A DNA stretch of 64,000 nucleotides, taken from Callipepla californica brunnescens. Taxonomy: Eukaryota; Chordata; Aves; Galliformes; Odontophoridae. Positions 61,289-64,000 of the stretch are shown in pieces. Numbering within the stretch: position 1 is the stretch's first letter; each line of letters begins with the position of its first letter. The stretch covers positions 4,402,001 through 4,466,000 of the forward strand of contig JALIRH010000036.1 in NCBI GenBank assembly GCA_023055505.1, written 5' to 3'. Under the pieces are notes generated by a model that saw nothing but the letters and a program-made list of their open reading frames with translations, searched no databases and was not told where the DNA came from. The translations under genes were made by a program, and so were the position numbers.

Positions 61289-64000
61289 GTGAGTACCAGA
61301 ATGCTGTCTAATTCTAGCTTGTATTTTTTCTGTCATATGAGAAGGAAATACATTGGAAGCTTTTCATAAGCTGTGTTTATGTGCATGTGTATTTGTTCTG
61401 TGGTTTTGTACAGTCTAATATGTTCAGTATTTAACATATCAATGGAGAAATTATGTAGTGCTATCGTAATGTTTCTAAGGATTAATACTCGTTTCCAGTT
61501 GCTGTGAGGAAGAGAGGTCAGGATTTGAATGTGGTCCTTGCTTTTGTAATTTTTATTTCTTAACTTTCAGGAAATCAAATGGATGTACTTATAAGTAAGA
61601 AATACTGCATTTCACTGTTTTATTTTTTGCACAAGTCTCACTGAGTTATTAAAACTCTTTGAAGGGTGGATAAGCCTCCAGAGGAAGGAGTTACACTTCT
61701 TGTGGTTTACTTGTATTCCAATAGCTTAAACTGCACAGGGGTGGAATGATTAAGTGTCTGTATAGTCACTGTTAATTACAGAGGGAACATATCAGTTTTA
61801 GTTCATATCTTTGTAAATGCTGAGGAAAAGAATGTGAAAAATGGGTGACAGAGTTAACAGATGATAGTCACCATGAGTAAAAGCCTTCTGAAGGGTTGGA
61901 GGAGCTTTGCTATTCTGCATCTGGGTGATACAAAGAGGAGGTAAATAATGCATCCTGGGAGATGTAGTTAACATAGCTGACCAGGGTCTGCACTGACAGA
62001 CCAGCTGAAACCTGCAGTGCTGTGCTCAATGGCTGTGAATAGTAATTCTAATTAGAGAAGTAACGCTAATATAGTTCTGTTGAGAGCTTTTACTGAAATT
62101 TAGATGGCACAAGGTGGAATAAATACAAAGATACTACACAGTGTGAACTTGTACATTTAAACTACAGCGGATTAAAGGCTGGATGTAAAAAGCAGACAAT
62201 TTCATGCTCTGAGTAGATGGTTATTGCAGATTATTATCTAGTAGAAAAAGTAAAAGTGCAGTACAATATCTGCTATACTCATTAAGTCAGTCAGAGAAAA
62301 TGAGACTGTTCTCTACACTGAATAAAAATTGCTCAAAAAACATTTTCTTGACATTTCAATTTTATAGAAGGAAAGATATCAGTGATCTTTAGGTTGACCA
62401 GGCAAGAATTTCTGAAGGTATTTAATAACCTGTTTTCATATATCTTGAGTCTTTGTGCATTGTTTCTTCTGTGCTGGAGCTGTTGAGCACAACTAATAGA
62501 AAACCACTGAGCTAAGTTTTGACAAAAAACACCATAGGGTAAGCAGTCCCTTCTGTCACATCTCATAATATCCTTCTGCTGAATGTGCAGGTGAATGTCT
62601 TAATTTCCATACTTGTTGCCCATGAGTTAAACTTTAAGTGAGGACTGTGCAGTTATATTTTACTTTGTGTCAGAAATGTGTAGGTTTAACCATGCTGTCG
62701 CTTTCCAATTTAGAGTAACAGGTTGAAAACATAGGAAAATATTTTCAGATTTAGCTTTGTGATCATTCTGGAAGAAGTGGTCCTAGTTCTGTAGGTTTAA
62801 TTGTGGACTTGAAATAAGGGAGCACTGCTTTATTCTGGGACCTAGAAGCTTTACAGCTTGGACTGTGACCTGGAAAGGTGTCAGATGTGCATAGGAAGAC
62901 AAACCTTGGGCCCCTTTTTTGACCTCCGTGGCTAAGAATGGAAGAAAAAAAAACCCACTATGCTGTCAAGAAGAGTAAGCTAACAGGAGATATCTTTGTG
63001 CAGATGATGCAGCATAATGAAGCTTGTCATGGTTTAATCTTCTCATTAGAGATGTGGATATTTTTGAGGGAAGGTGTTTGCAGGTGATTTGTAGATGTTT
63101 TAATTACGGCAAGGCATCCCATGAGTCACAGGAGCATCGATTGGCGTGGTGTGGGTGACCTGGATGTTCCATCTGCAGGGTTTGGCAGGTCAGGTTGAAC
63201 AGCCCTTTGTTTAAAGTGGCTGTTTTGCAGGATGTGCTTGATAAGTGATCGGTAGTCAGATCTCTCAATTAAGGGATGAATCCAGAGCCTGTTGCTTCCT
63301 TGAGTCCATGGGACCCACATGGAAATCTGTGATTGTGGCCTGGTTGTAAATATTTTCAGGCTGTTTTTACAACAGAGCTGTTAAGCTGTGCTGGTGCTAA
63401 TTTAGAGTATGCTAATGCATCCAGCATCATTGCTTATTAGTTACACATGTGCAGCAAAGATCTGCTTTGCTCTTGGGCTGTATGGAAATGCTGCTGGCTT
63501 GGATGAGTTGTTTGTTTAAAGGCCGGGCAAGGGAAGTAGATTGTCTCAGCAGTGCTTCTCAAGCTCCAGAAATACACACAGGCAAAAATACCTGATTAAA
63601 AATACGATGTTGTGCTCAGCTTTTTGCTCTGTGCTTGATGGAAAGTGGGAAGTTAAGGGGGCTCAAATAGTGTCCTTGCTTAGAAATGTACAGTGTGTTT
63701 CAAGCTGTTGCTTTATTGGCTTTGTCATATGGTTACACCTGCAACAAATCCCTTTCCAGAGGATCCTGCTTACTCTATAGAAGGAGCTTCTAAGTTTGTC
63801 TCAAGGTGTTTCCAGGGGTAACTAAACCATTAATTAGTCACTGTCCAAAATGGACTTCCACTTAAATTAGCAGACTGTAAGTATGTACTTATGTTCCAGA
63901 ACTGCAGAATAAAACTTTTAAGGAGGAATACTGAGCTGCTAAATCATTATGTTTGCAATATATTATTCAAACCTGATTGCTTTAGGTAATGGGGTAACTG
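61289..64000 (+). other. PRKCZ intron 4 (partial), nothing recognised
   Basis: No exon with the expected pseudosubstrate (RRGARRWRK) was seen. In mammals an internal promoter for the kinase-only form PKMzeta lies within the gene, but nothing here identifies one. Confidence 0.7.

Noticed and set aside
61289..64000. Internal PKMzeta promoter or further PRKCZ exons
   Set aside because: No CpG-rich patch and no pseudosubstrate or C1 coding segment could be found in this intron.

Overview
The window is vertebrate nuclear DNA, most likely from a bird (chicken or a close relative). The genes are split into many small exons with consensus splice sites. Introns are mostly 0.1-3 kb, and the two clear interspersed repeats look like fragments of CR1, the main LINE family of birds and reptiles. 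The gene order CFAP74 - GABRD - PRKCZ matches human 1p36.33, which supports all three identifications. No prokaryotic or viral gene, CRISPR array or tRNA/rRNA gene was found.

Positions 447-32734, minus strand: CFAP74, a ciliary central-apparatus protein. I could read 37 coding exons by eye. Every junction keeps the reading frame and together they give 1665 codons from the first Met. Only the last short C-terminal part lies left of the window. The N-terminal third is coiled coil and the rest is a chain of ASH/MSP-like beta-sandwich domains.

Positions 32735-36766: a divergent intergenic region between CFAP74 and GABRD. It has a CpG-rich patch near the CFAP74 start, a possible RFX X-box, and a strong CpG island that carries a GGA microsatellite and a G-rich 9-bp minisatellite just before GABRD.

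Positions 36767-49479, plus strand: GABRD, the GABA-A receptor delta subunit, complete in nine coding exons (452 residues, the same length as the human protein as I recall it). Its 3' UTR follows. Positions about 50.1-56.0 kb are intergenic with nothing coding recognised.

Positions 56821-61288 and beyond, plus strand: the first four coding exons of PRKCZ (atypical protein kinase C zeta), covering the PB1 domain. The C1 and kinase exons lie right of the window. Its promoter is a CpG island with six same-orientation ATTGG (inverted CCAAT) boxes, and its third intron uses a GC donor.

The three genes do not form a pathway; they are conserved neighbours. No new biological system was found. The most useful leads are local: a possible N-myristoylation motif and a GC-AG intron in PRKCZ, a tandem acceptor and a potential PKA site in GABRD, a G-quadruplex repeat and a uORF in the GABRD leader, and a potential poison exon in CFAP74.
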